Source: Primulina eburnea
Taxonomy: Eukaryota > Streptophyta > Magnoliopsida > Lamiales > Gesneriaceae
Direction: 5' to 3'
Assembly (NCBI RefSeq): GCF_022965805.1
Contig: NC_133109.1
Location: 4,317,869-4,381,868, forward strand
Length of the DNA stretch: 64,000 nt
Below the pieces are notes generated by a model. The model was given only the letters and a program-made list of their open reading frames with translations, made no database searches and was not told the origin of the DNA. Each line of letters begins with the position of its first letter. The stretch's first letter is position 1. Positions 46,196 through 55,563 of the stretch are shown piece by piece. The position numbers and the translations under genes are program-made.

Positions 46196-46298
46196 CAAAT
46201 TTAGATGTGACGAAGCTACAATCACCTTACAAGATGTGAGGGATCCCAACCCCCACCAACATTTTCGGCCCAAACTATTGGTGTATTAGGCAAACATG

Positions 46299-46430
46299 AG
46301 GGATATATATAGGGTTAATTAGGTATCAGTACATTTTGAAAAAGAGTTTTGGTTTTAGTACATGGAGAGAGAAATTTTCTTTAAAAATACCAAAAATACC
46401 CTTAGTCTATATTTAAGTTTAATTGATTTT
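46299..46430 (+). repeat. Left inverted arm of the pararetrovirus insert
   Basis: It reads GGGATATATATAGGGTTAAT, then AGGTATCAGTACATTTTG and ACCAAAAATACCCTTAG. Its reverse complement aligns imperfectly (roughly two thirds by eye) with 54388-54500 over most of the length, with an extra ~25 bases here. It ends about 25 bp before the primer site. Confidence 0.6.
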
Positions 46431-46454
46431 AATTAATCCCCGCGCTCCCGAAAA

Positions 46455-46466
46455 TGGTATCAGAGC
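46455..46466 (+). promoter_or_regulatory. Pararetroviral primer-binding site (tRNA-Met)
   Basis: TGGTATCAGAGC matches the plant initiator tRNA-Met complement that primes minus-strand synthesis in caulimovirids. It continues as ATGGTT, extending the match. It lies 54 bp upstream of the first small reading frame. Confidence 0.92.
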
Positions 46467-46519
46467 ATGGTTAATTTATTTCAAACACAAAAATTTTATT
46501 ATTACTAGCAACTAAATGT

Positions 46520-46759
46520 ATGAGAAGGAGAATTTCGAAAATTATGAATCCGAACTTTAGTTCGAGAAAAATAATTTACAAGAACTATTCCAATATTTTG
46601 GAATATACACAAGTTTATCTAACTATTGTTAGATATCAGAAACAGGAGAACAAAGGAAATTTATCTCCTGATAAAAGACAGCAGGGTTTGCAAAACCGTG
46701 CATACACAAAAGGTAGACCCTTACAGGCCGAAAAAACCAGATCTTCATTGATCTGTTAA
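46520..46759 (+). CDS. Small pararetroviral frame A (79 aa), function unknown
   Basis: First ATG after the primer site. The product is basic (many Arg/Lys) with no recognised domain. Its TAA stop is followed after two bases by the ATG of frame B, the compact spacing seen in caulimovirids. Position resembles the small first ORFs of several genera, whose roles are mostly unknown. Confidence 0.5.
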   Translation: MRRRISKIMNPNFSSRKIIYKNYSNILEYTQVYLTIVRYQKQENKGNLSPDKRQQGLQNRAYTKGRPLQAEKTRSSLIC

Positions 46760-46761
46760 AC

Positions 46762-47019
46762 ATGCCAGGAACTACCATCCAGTTCGAAATTGAACTTATT
46801 TCGCTAGAAATAATTCAATTAGAACAAGAATTACAGCGAAGAACATGCTTCACTGAACTCAGCACAAAAGGATGCGTTTACAAGGTCTAAAAAACCGGAG
46901 AAACATACTTCAAAATCTACTCAGAAGAAATTCTTCAGAGAACAATGGATCTGTATAAACAGAAGATTTACGAAGGGAAGCTACTGCACCCTCAGGTAAA
47001 ATCTCAGGTAAACTTATGA
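46762..47019 (+). pseudogene. Pararetroviral frame B, one in-frame stop
   Basis: 85 codons with a TAA at codon 43. The first half is Glu/Leu/Ile-rich (IELISLEIIQLEQELQRR) and could form a coiled coil, as in caulimovirid virion-associated or aphid-factor-like proteins, but no family match is claimed. It ends TTATGA, overlapping the ATG of frame C by four bases. Confidence 0.5.
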
Positions 47020-47387
47020 TCCAAAATAATAAGTTTCTGGAGATAATTCCAGACTCTTCTAAGCTCTCTTTAGATCTTAGAGAAATCCAGAAGACAGTCC
47101 AAAATTATGGCAATATGCTATATTTTGTACCGCAACGAGTTGAGAAAATCCTTGAAACCCAAGAAGAAATTCTGGGATTAATAAAGGATATTTAAACAAG
47201 AATTCAGAAACTAGAACAACAACCAAGTTCTAGTAGAAGAACTTCAGGAGAATGGTTACCACCATCTTTTGGCACTGAACCTTTGTTACATCAACAAGGG
47301 AAGGCCAGAGTGGTGTCAAAACCTTTGACTGAAGAAGAAAAGATGATCAATCTAATCAAGTCTGTCTCAGAAAAGAAATTCATCTGA
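47016..47387 (+). pseudogene. Pararetroviral frame C, one in-frame stop
   Basis: 123 sense codons with a TAA at 47193-47195. The C-terminal part contains IQKLEQQPSSSRR and a Lys-rich end. The ATG overlaps the stop of frame B, and its own TGA overlaps the ATG of the coat frame at 47387. It may be a small virion-associated or DNA-binding protein by position; this is inference. Confidence 0.5.
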
Positions 47388-48829
47388 TGACAACTTTAGA
47401 AAGGATTGGTTTGGAGGATCTACAAGAACTTGCGGAATCTTTCGCAAATCTCAAAGTAGTAGATCTAAAGATGAATACAGCAGTAGGTGAAACACCACCT
47501 GCAATAACCTAGTCATCTTCTCAGGAACCACCAAGAGAAAGTATGGGATCTCATAATGTAAATATGAAAGAATCTCAGATTGATTTCCATACTGGTGGAG
47601 GATCACACCCAGCGGGAACAAGGGCAAGGAGAACTCAAATTCCTTTGCACCAAACACCCTATGGGAAAACTGTTTTAGATCCTATACATCCTTACGGGGT
47701 TATGCTTAATCTTGATGTTTTGGACTTCAAAAACAGAGAAGATCTCATAGACGATTGGACATCTGCTATGAGGATTGCAGCAGGAACACTTGATCTCAAC
47801 AAAGAAGGATTCATTAAACTTTTGGAAATGAGTCTTATGGGATCAGTAAAATTTGCTTGGGACATGACTTCATCAGACATGAAAGAGTCAGTCCTAGTTG
47901 GGGAATCTCTTAGTGAGATCGCTGGAAAGATGGCTACCCTATTCAAAGCACACTTTATAGGGGTAGACTATTTCAATAGTCAAGATACAGAGAAAAAGAA
48001 AAAATATACTCAGGCTCTGTATAGTCTTGAATTACATGATATATGTTTGGTAGATGAATACATTATGTTATTCATCAAATATAGATGGAATTCAGGAGTC
48101 GAAGAAGATATAGCTATGCAGCTTTTCTTCGCAAAAATGCCAAGTCCTTGGAGAGAAATGCTCATAAGGGAATACGTACCTGGTAATCCAGATACATTGG
48201 CAAGAAGAGCCTCTTTCCTTAAAGGAAAATTGGCAGAATGGTGTCATATGGCAGCGTTACAAAAGAATTACAAACGCCTAAGGGGTATCAACAAAAGAAC
48301 TCCTTTGTGTTGTAAGGAAAATGATCTTCCAACTATTATTGGAAGTAAACCACAGAAGCATAAAAGGAAAAGTTTTAGGACTCATCCTTATGCACGAAGT
48401 GGAAGAAGTTCTTGGAAACCAAGATCCGTATGGTCCAGACAGAAAGCCAGATCTTATAAATCTGGACAAAGAAGCGGACCATCGAGAAGTAGGATATCAT
48501 CCCAGGCATCGAGTTCATCTCGAAGCATAGGAAGAACACCTACCAAGAAAACTTTCAGAAGAGCTCATACTAGGGCCAATGAAAGTTTCAAGGACTGCAA
48601 TTGCTGGACATGTGGAGCAAGAGGTCATATCTCGACCAACTGTCCAGAAAATGAAAAAAGATGTATTAAACGCTTCGACCCGACTCCGGATATAGAAGAT
48701 GCAGTTTATTACCAAGATCTCATTCAAGTATACCGATTTGAGGACATTGCCTCAGATAAAAGTATATGTGAAGAAGAGGAAGTCTTAAGTCAGGAAGAAT
48801 CTGATGGAACAGAATCGGAATCTGACTGA
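47387..48829 (+). pseudogene. CP: Coat protein (capsid/zinc-knuckle) frame of the pararetrovirus
   Basis: 480 codons from the ATG at 47387, broken once by TAG at 47510-47512; downstream of that the frame is open from an ATG at 47543. The central part (about residues 90-290) has the retroviral-gag-like coat core, with FLKGKLAEWCHMAALQKNY near its end. Next comes a Lys/Arg/Ser-rich basic stretch. At about residues 406-419 lies a zinc knuckle, CWTCGARGHISTNC, with all four ligands (CX2CX4HX4C). The acidic tail EEEEVLSQEESDGTESESD is typical of caulimovirid coat proteins. Its end overlaps the movement-protein ATG by 26 nt. It packages the viral DNA; here it is a fossil. Confidence 0.88.
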
Positions 48830-50039
48830 AGACGAGGTGTTTCGACACGAAACACATGAAGATTTGTCTGGGTTTTTCAGCCAGACAACTATATCTCATA
48901 ACATGGTTCAAAGAATCATGAGAGAAAATCCAAGTCTACAGAGATATCAAGGTTTCTCCGCAGGACAGGTAGAAAAGTTCTTAGGAAGTCTTGGCCTAAG
49001 AAACCGAAAACATCATCTAATCTATAAAGTTTCTAGAAGGGAAATGGCAATCCCAATGGAACTTACAGGAAATAGAATGGAGATGCAGTTAATTCCTTCC
49101 GAAGAAATTAAGGAGGAATTACAAAAACTCAAGATAGAAGTAGCAAGGACTATGTCCTGGATTCATATCGGAGCAATCCAAATTATGATAAAGGCTACTT
49201 TCAAAGAAGGGATAGATTCACCTATCGATATTGCTATTTGCGATAAAAGAATGGGGAATCTACAAGATTCAGTACTGGGAACAATCTCAGGAAACCTCTG
49301 TGCAGGAAAAATTGTAGGGGTAATCTATCCAAGGATAGCCTACAACCTGGCAGATCGAGATTTCAGCCGAGCCTTGACATTGCATCAGAACTTCAAAGAA
49401 AAAAGGCTGATGAAAGAAGGTAATAGGCCATATTCCATTACCTATCAAATTTCATATGCTCTATCTAATACACATCATTCTGAACTGTTTATTAGAAATG
49501 AGTTTATTGAAATCCCTGAGATATTTGGAAAAGTTGCTCAGGCAATTTATCCAGAAAGAGTCGAGTTTCCTTTAATACAGGAAACAGATATCCAGATCCA
49601 AGACAAACCGATTCTACAAAGGAATCAAAGTCTTAGAATAGAATTGAGAAGACTATCTTTTCAAGGAGATAGAATTACAAGTTACAGGTGGGGAAAAACA
49701 TCTGTCATAGAAACCCAACAGGAGCCAAAAAGTTTTTCTACAATAGGAAAACTTAGATGCCCAGATGGTTGGAAGGAAATAGAAATAGTATTTGATATTA
49801 CAAAACAAAGGAATCAATTTCCTTGTAATACCATATACTATTTGGAACAACCTACGATAGGAACTTACCAAGGACTGATTAATATCGGAGAATTGGAAGT
49901 CCATATCCAAGGGATTCCAGGGAAAGAATCAGATCGACTGATTCTTGGACTAGAGTTTCTCGAGGAACATAAACCTTGGAAACGTCTAGAGTATGGAATG
50001 GAGTTTATGGCAGAAGATAAAATGTGGAAAATACAATGA
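48804..50039 (+). CDS. MP: Movement protein (30K superfamily) frame of the pararetrovirus, open
   Basis: 411 residues without a stop. Residues about 113-230 form the 30K-type core: IHIGAIQIMIKATFKEGID, PIDIAICDKRM, LGTISGNLCAGKIVGVIYP and YSITYQISYALSNTHHSE, in the order seen in caulimovirid cell-to-cell movement proteins, which modify plasmodesmata. The core aspartate context (DSPIDIAICD) is preserved. The C-terminal ~180 residues are not recognised. The start overlaps the coat frame and the end overlaps the polymerase start by 16 nt. That the frame is open does not show that it is expressed. Confidence 0.85.
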   Translation: MEQNRNLTEDEVFRHETHEDLSGFFSQTTISHNMVQRIMRENPSLQRYQGFSAGQVEKFLGSLGLRNRKHHLIYKVSRREMAIPMELTGNRMEMQLIPSEEIKEELQKLKIEVARTMSWIHIGAIQIMIKATFKEGIDSPIDIAICDKRMGNLQDSVLGTISGNLCAGKIVGVIYPRIAYNLADRDFSRALTLHQNFKEKRLMKEGNRPYSITYQISYALSNTHHSELFIRNEFIEIPEIFGKVAQAIYPERVEFPLIQETDIQIQDKPILQRNQSLRIELRRLSFQGDRITSYRWGKTSVIETQQEPKSFSTIGKLRCPDGWKEIEIVFDITKQRNQFPCNTIYYLEQPTIGTYQGLINIGELEVHIQGIPGKESDRLILGLEFLEEHKPWKRLEYGMEFMAEDKMWKIQ

Positions 50040-52059
50040 CCACAAGTCCATTCTCCATATACATTCCAGTAGGAATGTTGTATGAACAATATAAGGCAGA
50101 ATATTTTGCTGCTTATATTGATTCAGGTGCTGGAATATGTACAGCAAAACGAGGAGTTTTTCCAAATAATTTGGAAGAAGAGTTACCCAAAATTGCTGGA
50201 AGAGATTTTTCCAGAAGAATCTTAATCTTAGGTAAAGGGATTAAGATGAGTGAAATCATGATTGGCGGTGCTGGACAAACACCTTGGTACAAGGTAAAGA
50301 CACCACCAATTTATTTTCATGACACAGGAGCTGACATATTGTTAGGAAATAATTTCCTACAAATGTTCAAGTCCTATACACAAGAAAATGAGACTAGAAG
50401 ATTAGTGTTCACAACACCATGTGCTCACAAAATCATAGTCCAGAGACTTAGGGAGGCATTTTACAGAAAATTGCCAATCCAGTTTCGCAGCAAGCGTGGT
50501 GATTCAGGAAAACTTCTGAACCCGAAAATGAAAGATTCAAGACGGTTTGGAGAAACAATGCTCCAGTTAAGAGCAGATAAGGAACTCCAACCAGAAGATA
50601 TAGAATGCCTTAAGATAACTCTACATACAAATGAAGTAGAGTTTGAATCTAAGGTATCACTGGAAGATGTCAAGAAGAGGATCAAAGAAAATTATAACGA
50701 AGATCTCTTGGCATGGTGGGACAGAAATCAACTCAGGGCCTGCCTTAAGATCAAGGAAGGCAAAGAGTATGAATTTGTCCGTTGTAAACCCATCCCAATG
50801 AACATCATTGATCAGAGGGATATGCAGATTATAATCAAGGAACATTTGGACCTTGGATTAATCAAAGCAGGTATGTCACCATATAGCAGTCCAGGTTTTC
50901 TGGTAAGAAATCATGGTGAGATTAAACGAGGAAAACCCAGATTGGTTATTAATTATCAAGAAATTAATAAGATTCTGGAGTTTGATGGGTATTTTATACC
51001 TAGTAGAGAACACTTGATTAGTTGCATTCGCAATGCCAAGATATTCTCTAAATTTGATTGCAAGTCTGGATTCTATCAGATTCGGATGCAGGAAGAAAGC
51101 AAGAAATTCACAGCTTTCTCCACACCTCAAGGACATTATATTTGGGAAGCATTACCAATGGGATTGGCTAACTCACCCCAGATATTTCAAAGAAAGATGG
51201 ATAATCTTTTCAAAGATTATTTTAAGTTTATGTTTGTTTACATCGACGATGTTTTAATAGCATCCAAAGATATGAATGAACATGTTAAACATTTGGAAAT
51301 TTTCTCTAATGTTTGCAAGAAAGAAGGACTGGTTTTATCTGAAAAGAAAGCAGTCATTGCTACAAGAAAGATTGAATTCCTCGGAATTGAAATCGATGAG
51401 TCAGGAATAATTCTGCAAGAACACATAGTAGAAAAGGTGCAGAATTTTCCAGACAATCTCAAGACAAAAAGCAACTTCAAAGTTTTTTAGGGATTGTTAA
51501 TTTTGCTGGGATGTTTATTAAAAACCTAGCAAAACACAGGAAGGTGTTCAGTCCATTATTGAAAAAAGATGCTAGATTTATATGGACAGACGAACACACA
51601 AAAGGACTTATCCATTTAAAAAAGGTTTGCAAAAATCTTCCAAAGATGGCTATTCCTCAAGACGAGGACGATCTGGTATTATATACCGATGCCAGTGATC
51701 ATTGGTGGGCTGCAGTATTAACAAAGCTCACACCAGATGGATAACAACCATGCAGATATTGTAGTGGGTTATTCTCATATGCAGAAGCCATAAGATGGCA
51801 CATCAACGAAAAGGAATTTTATGCAGTAAAAAGGGCCTTTGAAAAATGGCCATTATTTCTACTTGCAAAGAAATTCACTTTGAAAGTTGATAACACACAA
51901 GTTAAAGCTTTTTTAAGGAATAGAATTGAGTCTAAACCCGAGAAGGCTAGATTACTACGATGGCAAGCTTTATGTCAAAATTATATTTTTGATATTATGA
52001 TAATAAAATCTCATGAAAATATTCTTGCAGATTTTTTAACAAGAGATGGACAGCATTGA
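50024..52059 (+). pseudogene. pol: Protease / reverse transcriptase / RNase H frame, broken
   Basis: An aspartic protease comes first, with active site YIDSGAGICTA near residue 33 and DILLGNNFL further on. The RT (about residues 230-480) has INYQEINKILEFDGYFIPS, FDCKSGFYQIRM and the catalytic FVYIDDVLIAS. The frame shifts by one base near 51461-51470. RNase H follows with LYTDASDHWWAA, INEKEFYAVKRAFE and DNTQVKAFLRNR, interrupted by TAA at 51742-51744. The end HENILADFLTR is the usual RNase H terminus. The last 14 nt overlap the next frame. Two breaks prevent a single product. Reverse transcription of the pregenomic RNA was the ancestral role. Confidence 0.92.
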
Positions 52060-53392
52060 CATTGATGCTATTATCAAGATGCAGAGGCATTTGAGGGAAC
52101 ACCTTGAAATGCTTCAAACCGAGTTCAACAAGTTAGCTGTTAACGCAGAAGTTGCGGGAAGGCTACAACAAGCTGATAAGAGAATTGTCTCTGATCGAAT
52201 TACAGGATGTTTACAGGCATATACTCAGTTATGGTCTGTAACGCAAAGGCCTATCCTCCAGGGCATTGAGAGACCACTGGTTTCTCAAATGGAGAGTTTT
52301 CGAGTACAGGACTCTATACCTGTAGCGGGGGATTCAAATACCCCTTGCACAAGTGTTAAGTCGGGATCATCATCAGATGAGTCGGCCAAAACAAAAATTG
52401 AGACTCCTGATCCTTATCTTGAGTCTTCAAGTCAACCCTTCACCTCGGGGATTGAAGAGGGAGAGATTAACCTTAGGCCTCGTATTGACAAAGGCAAAAC
52501 TAAGGTTGATACTAATGAAAGTGTGATTTCTCCATTTCAGGTTTATCAGCAGAATTGGGAGAAATTAAAAACACAAATTGGCATTAACCCAGCTACAAGC
52601 AGGGTTGACGTTTCAGGAAAATATCCAAGGGTATGGATGAAACAAAATTCATATCCAAAGGAAGTTAAAGCATGGTATGAATTTGGGGCTCTTGCCTCAG
52701 TTTATACTACATCACCCAGCTTTTCAGAAATTTCAGGTCTACCAAAATGGATCCAGGAAGCTGTTCACGAGACTTGGGCAAACAATGATTATTTGTCCAG
52801 GGGAGATGTTCTGGAGCTATACTTCTTTAGTACAGCACCAGAACCAGCAGGAAAAGGTTCTCACGAAGCCTTCCATTTCATCAAGCTAAGGAGGCCAGAT
52901 TTGAATGTCCAGAAATTTATCAAGGACCCTCCGACAGAAGAAACACCCCTAGTGTCTTCAATTACTGAAGATGACATTTCTACCAGAAGAGCTTGGGGTA
53001 TTTGGGTCTGTCTCACTGAGATGGATAAAGTCAAGTTTCCGTTCAAATTCTACAATCATTCAGTGAACGGATCATTCCTGTTAAATACCATGACAGGAAA
53101 AACTACAAGTTTTGCAGAAGATTTATTTGAGAAAAAGAGAAATCTTTTGTGGAACAGCAAGCTGCCGGCTAGTAAAGAGACTCGCCGAAAATTCTGTAAC
53201 ATGGCACACATAGGAAGATGGTCAGAAAACATCTGCCTGGAATGCCAGAACCAGAAGGAGCCAGAATTCGGTAAAGGATTCAAGCCGAGATCTGATCGGA
53301 AAAAATTTACCGATACAAGCACAAGTGGGGAAGGACCACATGCACATTTTCCTCGAGGATACAAAAAACCGAAGATTCCTCGACAAAATTAA
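52046..53392 (+). CDS. Pararetroviral 448-residue frame of unknown function, open
   Basis: Located after the polymerase, where caulimoviruses encode the transactivator/inclusion-body protein, and open throughout. Residues 1-60 look helical (MQRHLREHLEMLQTEFNKL). Residues 85-160 are low-complexity and acidic. A compact conserved-looking domain follows, with YPKEVKAWYEFGALASVYTT and AWGIWVCLTEMDKVKFPFKF. Near the C-terminus a Cys/His cluster (CNMAH, then CLEC) precedes a basic tail. The short transactivator signature of CaMV P6 was not recognised, so that function is not claimed. It is long and intact, unlike its neighbours. Confidence 0.7.
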   Translation: MDSIDIDAIIKMQRHLREHLEMLQTEFNKLAVNAEVAGRLQQADKRIVSDRITGCLQAYTQLWSVTQRPILQGIERPLVSQMESFRVQDSIPVAGDSNTPCTSVKSGSSSDESAKTKIETPDPYLESSSQPFTSGIEEGEINLRPRIDKGKTKVDTNESVISPFQVYQQNWEKLKTQIGINPATSRVDVSGKYPRVWMKQNSYPKEVKAWYEFGALASVYTTSPSFSEISGLPKWIQEAVHETWANNDYLSRGDVLELYFFSTAPEPAGKGSHEAFHFIKLRRPDLNVQKFIKDPPTEETPLVSSITEDDISTRRAWGIWVCLTEMDKVKFPFKFYNHSVNGSFLLNTMTGKTTSFAEDLFEKKRNLLWNSKLPASKETRRKFCNMAHIGRWSENICLECQNQKEPEFGKGFKPRSDRKKFTDTSTSGEGPHAHFPRGYKKPKIPRQN

Positions 53393-53586
53393 AAGGGACA
53401 TGTGACCCTCCATTACAAAAGCAGAACCACTACCATGTGAGTGGTAGAAACAAGACAACCACTAATTAGTGGTAAAGGACAAATAGACCACCAATAACAA
53501 ATTGTGGATGACTCAGCAAGCATTGGATACCAATCTAAAAGGAATCCAATGAATAAAAGTAAATTAACTGGTCCCGAAAATTCATC

Positions 53587-53597
53587 CATAAATAAGG
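53587..53597 (+). promoter_or_regulatory. Second TATA-like motif within the pararetrovirus
   Basis: CATAAATAAGG followed by ACAGAAAGAA resembles the pregenomic TATA box context at 53935 (TATAAATAAGG followed by CAGGAAGAAG), 348 bp upstream of it and 44 bp before the last small frame. It could serve a subgenomic RNA or be a duplication remnant. Confidence 0.35.
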
Positions 53598-53640
53598 ACA
53601 GAAAGAAAACCAGTTAACACACCAGAATCAAAACTTAAAA

Positions 53641-53841
53641 ATGTATCGTGTATATTTGAAAGTTTTGAAAAGAAGGATAACATACAAGAGGAAGGAGGCA
53701 GAAGCTCTTAAATGGTTAGTAAATCATTTCAAAGAGTATAAAAAAGATGAAATTACTGCCGATATCCTGGAAACTCATCGTCAATGGTATCTAAGAGAGA
53801 TAAAGGAGGATGAGAAGTTGATGTTAAGATTAATAATCTAG
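53641..53841 (+). CDS. Small last pararetroviral frame (66 aa)
   Basis: Strongly basic, with about a third Lys/Arg; likely helical (KEAEALKWLVNHFKEYKKDE). It sits between the 448-residue frame and the pregenomic promoter. No family recognised. Open, but short enough to be uncertain. Confidence 0.45.
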   Translation: MYRVYLKVLKRRITYKRKEAEALKWLVNHFKEYKKDEITADILETHRQWYLREIKEDEKLMLRLII

Positions 53842-53934
53842 ACAGGGACCCCTCAACTACCAAATGGTCCCCAATGCAAGCTGTAAAGGCTTATGAAGAT
53901 TTGAAATCCGGAGTTCAAATCCGAAGGAGCTTTC

Positions 53935-53944
53935 TATAAATAAG
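53935..53944 (+). promoter_or_regulatory. Pregenomic RNA promoter TATA box
   Basis: TATAAATAAG lies in the last intergenic region, as in the CaMV 35S promoter. Transcription would start near 53965-53970, giving a leader that runs past the right end of the insert and, in the circular genome, on to the primer site. Confidence 0.7.
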
Positions 53945-54095
53945 GCAGGAAGAAGGAAGTGAAGATCATCAAATATTTTCTCCATTTCTTTCATACAAGG
54001 TTGTAATATTTTCTTTCAAGCTTTATGTGTGTCAAGAGTCCAGCTACGATAAGTAGCTAAACAAGTTTCTCCTCCTCTACAGGAGGTTACTATGT

Positions 54096-54123
54096 AATAA
54101 ATAAATGTTTGTGTTTGAATAAA
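54096..54123 (+). terminator. Poly(A) signals of the pregenomic RNA
   Basis: AATAAA occurs at 54096-54101, 54100-54105 and 54118-54123, about 130-155 bp after the predicted start. This order gives the terminal redundancy needed for template switching. Confidence 0.65.
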
Positions 54124-54387
54124 AGAGATCTTTGCTCTAGCCCCTCTCATGTATTATTTTCAAAAAATTTTATTTTATACTATACACTCTAAGGTAGGAA
54201 ACGAATTAGAGTTGTGCCAAGTGCTGCTGAAGGAATCTGCGGCTGTAACCATCGGTTGCGATCGTGTGGTTGAACTGTGAGGAGCAGTTCGTAAAATACG
54301 GTGGATATAACCCGGTGGTACTCCGGTCAAAAAGGTATAAGATTTAATTTTATTTTATGGAAGCATGATGGGCCATTATTTGAAAAT

Positions 54388-54500
54388 AAAATCAATTATT
54401 TAAAATTAAGGCTTGAGGGGTATTTTGGGAAATAAGGTATCAAAACCAAATTTGATAAAAACTGGGTACTGAATCCCAAGTTACCCATATATATGTCTCC
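54388..54500 (+). repeat. Right inverted arm of the pararetrovirus insert
   Basis: AAAATCAATTATTTAAAATT, GGGGTATTTTGGGAAAT, ATCAAAACCAAATTT and ACTGAATCCCAAGTTACCC align in order with the reverse complement of 46299-46430, with comparable spacing apart from one gap. It lies about 420-530 bp downstream of the predicted pregenomic start. Confidence 0.6.
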
Positions 54501-54823
54501 TCTAGGGCCGTGCCTATATAGAGGCATGAGAGTCCATTGACTCAAACCCGTTTATTTTATGGGGCCTATAATTTTTTGATAATTTTATTATATATTAGTA
54601 TATGTTTTTCCAACAAAAATATATTATTTTGGGTTTTTCATAACAAAGTCATTATCTTCCTCAGACTTTATTCCACACATTTCAATATTCAATATTTCTT
54701 ATAATTATATTATTAAAAATATGAATATTATAATAACAACTTTTGGTAGGTTGGTATCTCCATATTTTTATTACAAAAATAACAATAATTCTTTTTGTTA
54801 ATTTCAATTTAATATTTCATGTA
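54501..54823. other. Flank of the pararetrovirus, no gene
   Basis: AT-rich. CTCTAGGGCCGTGCCTATAT may be the tip of another MITE, but no partner end was found. Confidence 0.35.
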
Positions 54824-55095
54824 TCTATTCTATTTTATTAAAGTTGAGGACATGATAGTAACCACCTAAGAAGGACACCAAATTTTTCTTCCAACTTTAC
54901 TCTTATATGATAATAATATTACACTTTTGTTTTTTTGTTTTTTTTTTTTAAATTTCAATACACATTTTTATTTTTTTATTCAATAATTCAAATATCAATT
55001 TAGTCCTTCCATAATTTGTCAAATTCCCCTTTAGTTCATCGATAATGATAAAAAAAAAAAACTATACACACACATCGCGTGTGCAAAGTAGCTAG
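54824..55095 (+). mobile_element. Short non-autonomous Helitron (272 bp)
   Basis: Starts TCTATTCTATTTTATTAAAG (5' TC) and ends with hairpin CACAC-ATCGC-GTGTG, then CAAAGTAG and CTAG (55092-55095). It sits between A and T, the Helitron target. There are no terminal inverted repeats and no target duplication, as expected. Non-coding. Confidence 0.75.
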
Positions 55096-55563
55096 TATTT
55101 CTTAAGTCTTAACCCGCATAAAAGATAAAAAATTCTTTCCCTACTCAATGTTTAATTAGTGGACAAAATTTTTTTGACTCTATTTTTTAACTCGCACAAT
55201 CCTCATGCCCTAACACTACTAGTTCGTATGAAATATTTGACTACAGAGAAACTATTGAAAAAAGCGTTCGCTACCGCTTTTTGTCGCCAGCAAGCGGCAC
55301 AGCCACGCCTAGAATCGAGATTCATTTGGTGTTATTCGATTAATAGTGAATTCCTTAGAAAATCTAAACCATGAAGTTTCTCGATCTTTTTAGATAATCA
55401 CAAATCTTCCGCTATATTATTTACCATATTTGACTATTTTTGGCGGTTGGTTTTCCTTTTTTTTCTTGTACAAGATTGTTTTGCTTCCTCAAGCACTAAA
55501 ATTTTGTATCATAGCATTAGACCAGTAGTATTGCTATAGTATTCGACAATTCCATCTGTTATC
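55096..55563. other. No supported gene
   Basis: One short frame (55159-55374) has no recognisable domain. This is the flank of the truncated gypsy element. Confidence 0.4.

Larger units (their letters stand above)
46298..54500 (+). mobile_element. Endogenous pararetrovirus (Caulimoviridae), near full-length
   Basis: One linear copy of about 8.2 kb, within the caulimovirid genome range. In order it carries a tRNA-Met primer site (46455), small frames A, B and C, coat protein, movement protein, protease/RT/RNase H, a 448-residue frame, a 66-residue frame, a TATA box (53935) and poly(A) signals (54096-54123). There is no LTR and no integrase, as expected for an accidentally integrated pararetrovirus. 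The coat-then-movement-protein order differs from caulimoviruses and recalls cavemo-/solendoviruses, but no genus is assigned. Three frames have a single stop each, and the polymerase frame has a frameshift and a stop; the movement protein and the 448-residue frame are open. Confidence 0.92.

Noticed and set aside
52046..53392. Calling this frame the viral translational transactivator
   Set aside because: Position fits, but the conserved short core motif known from CaMV P6 was not recognised.
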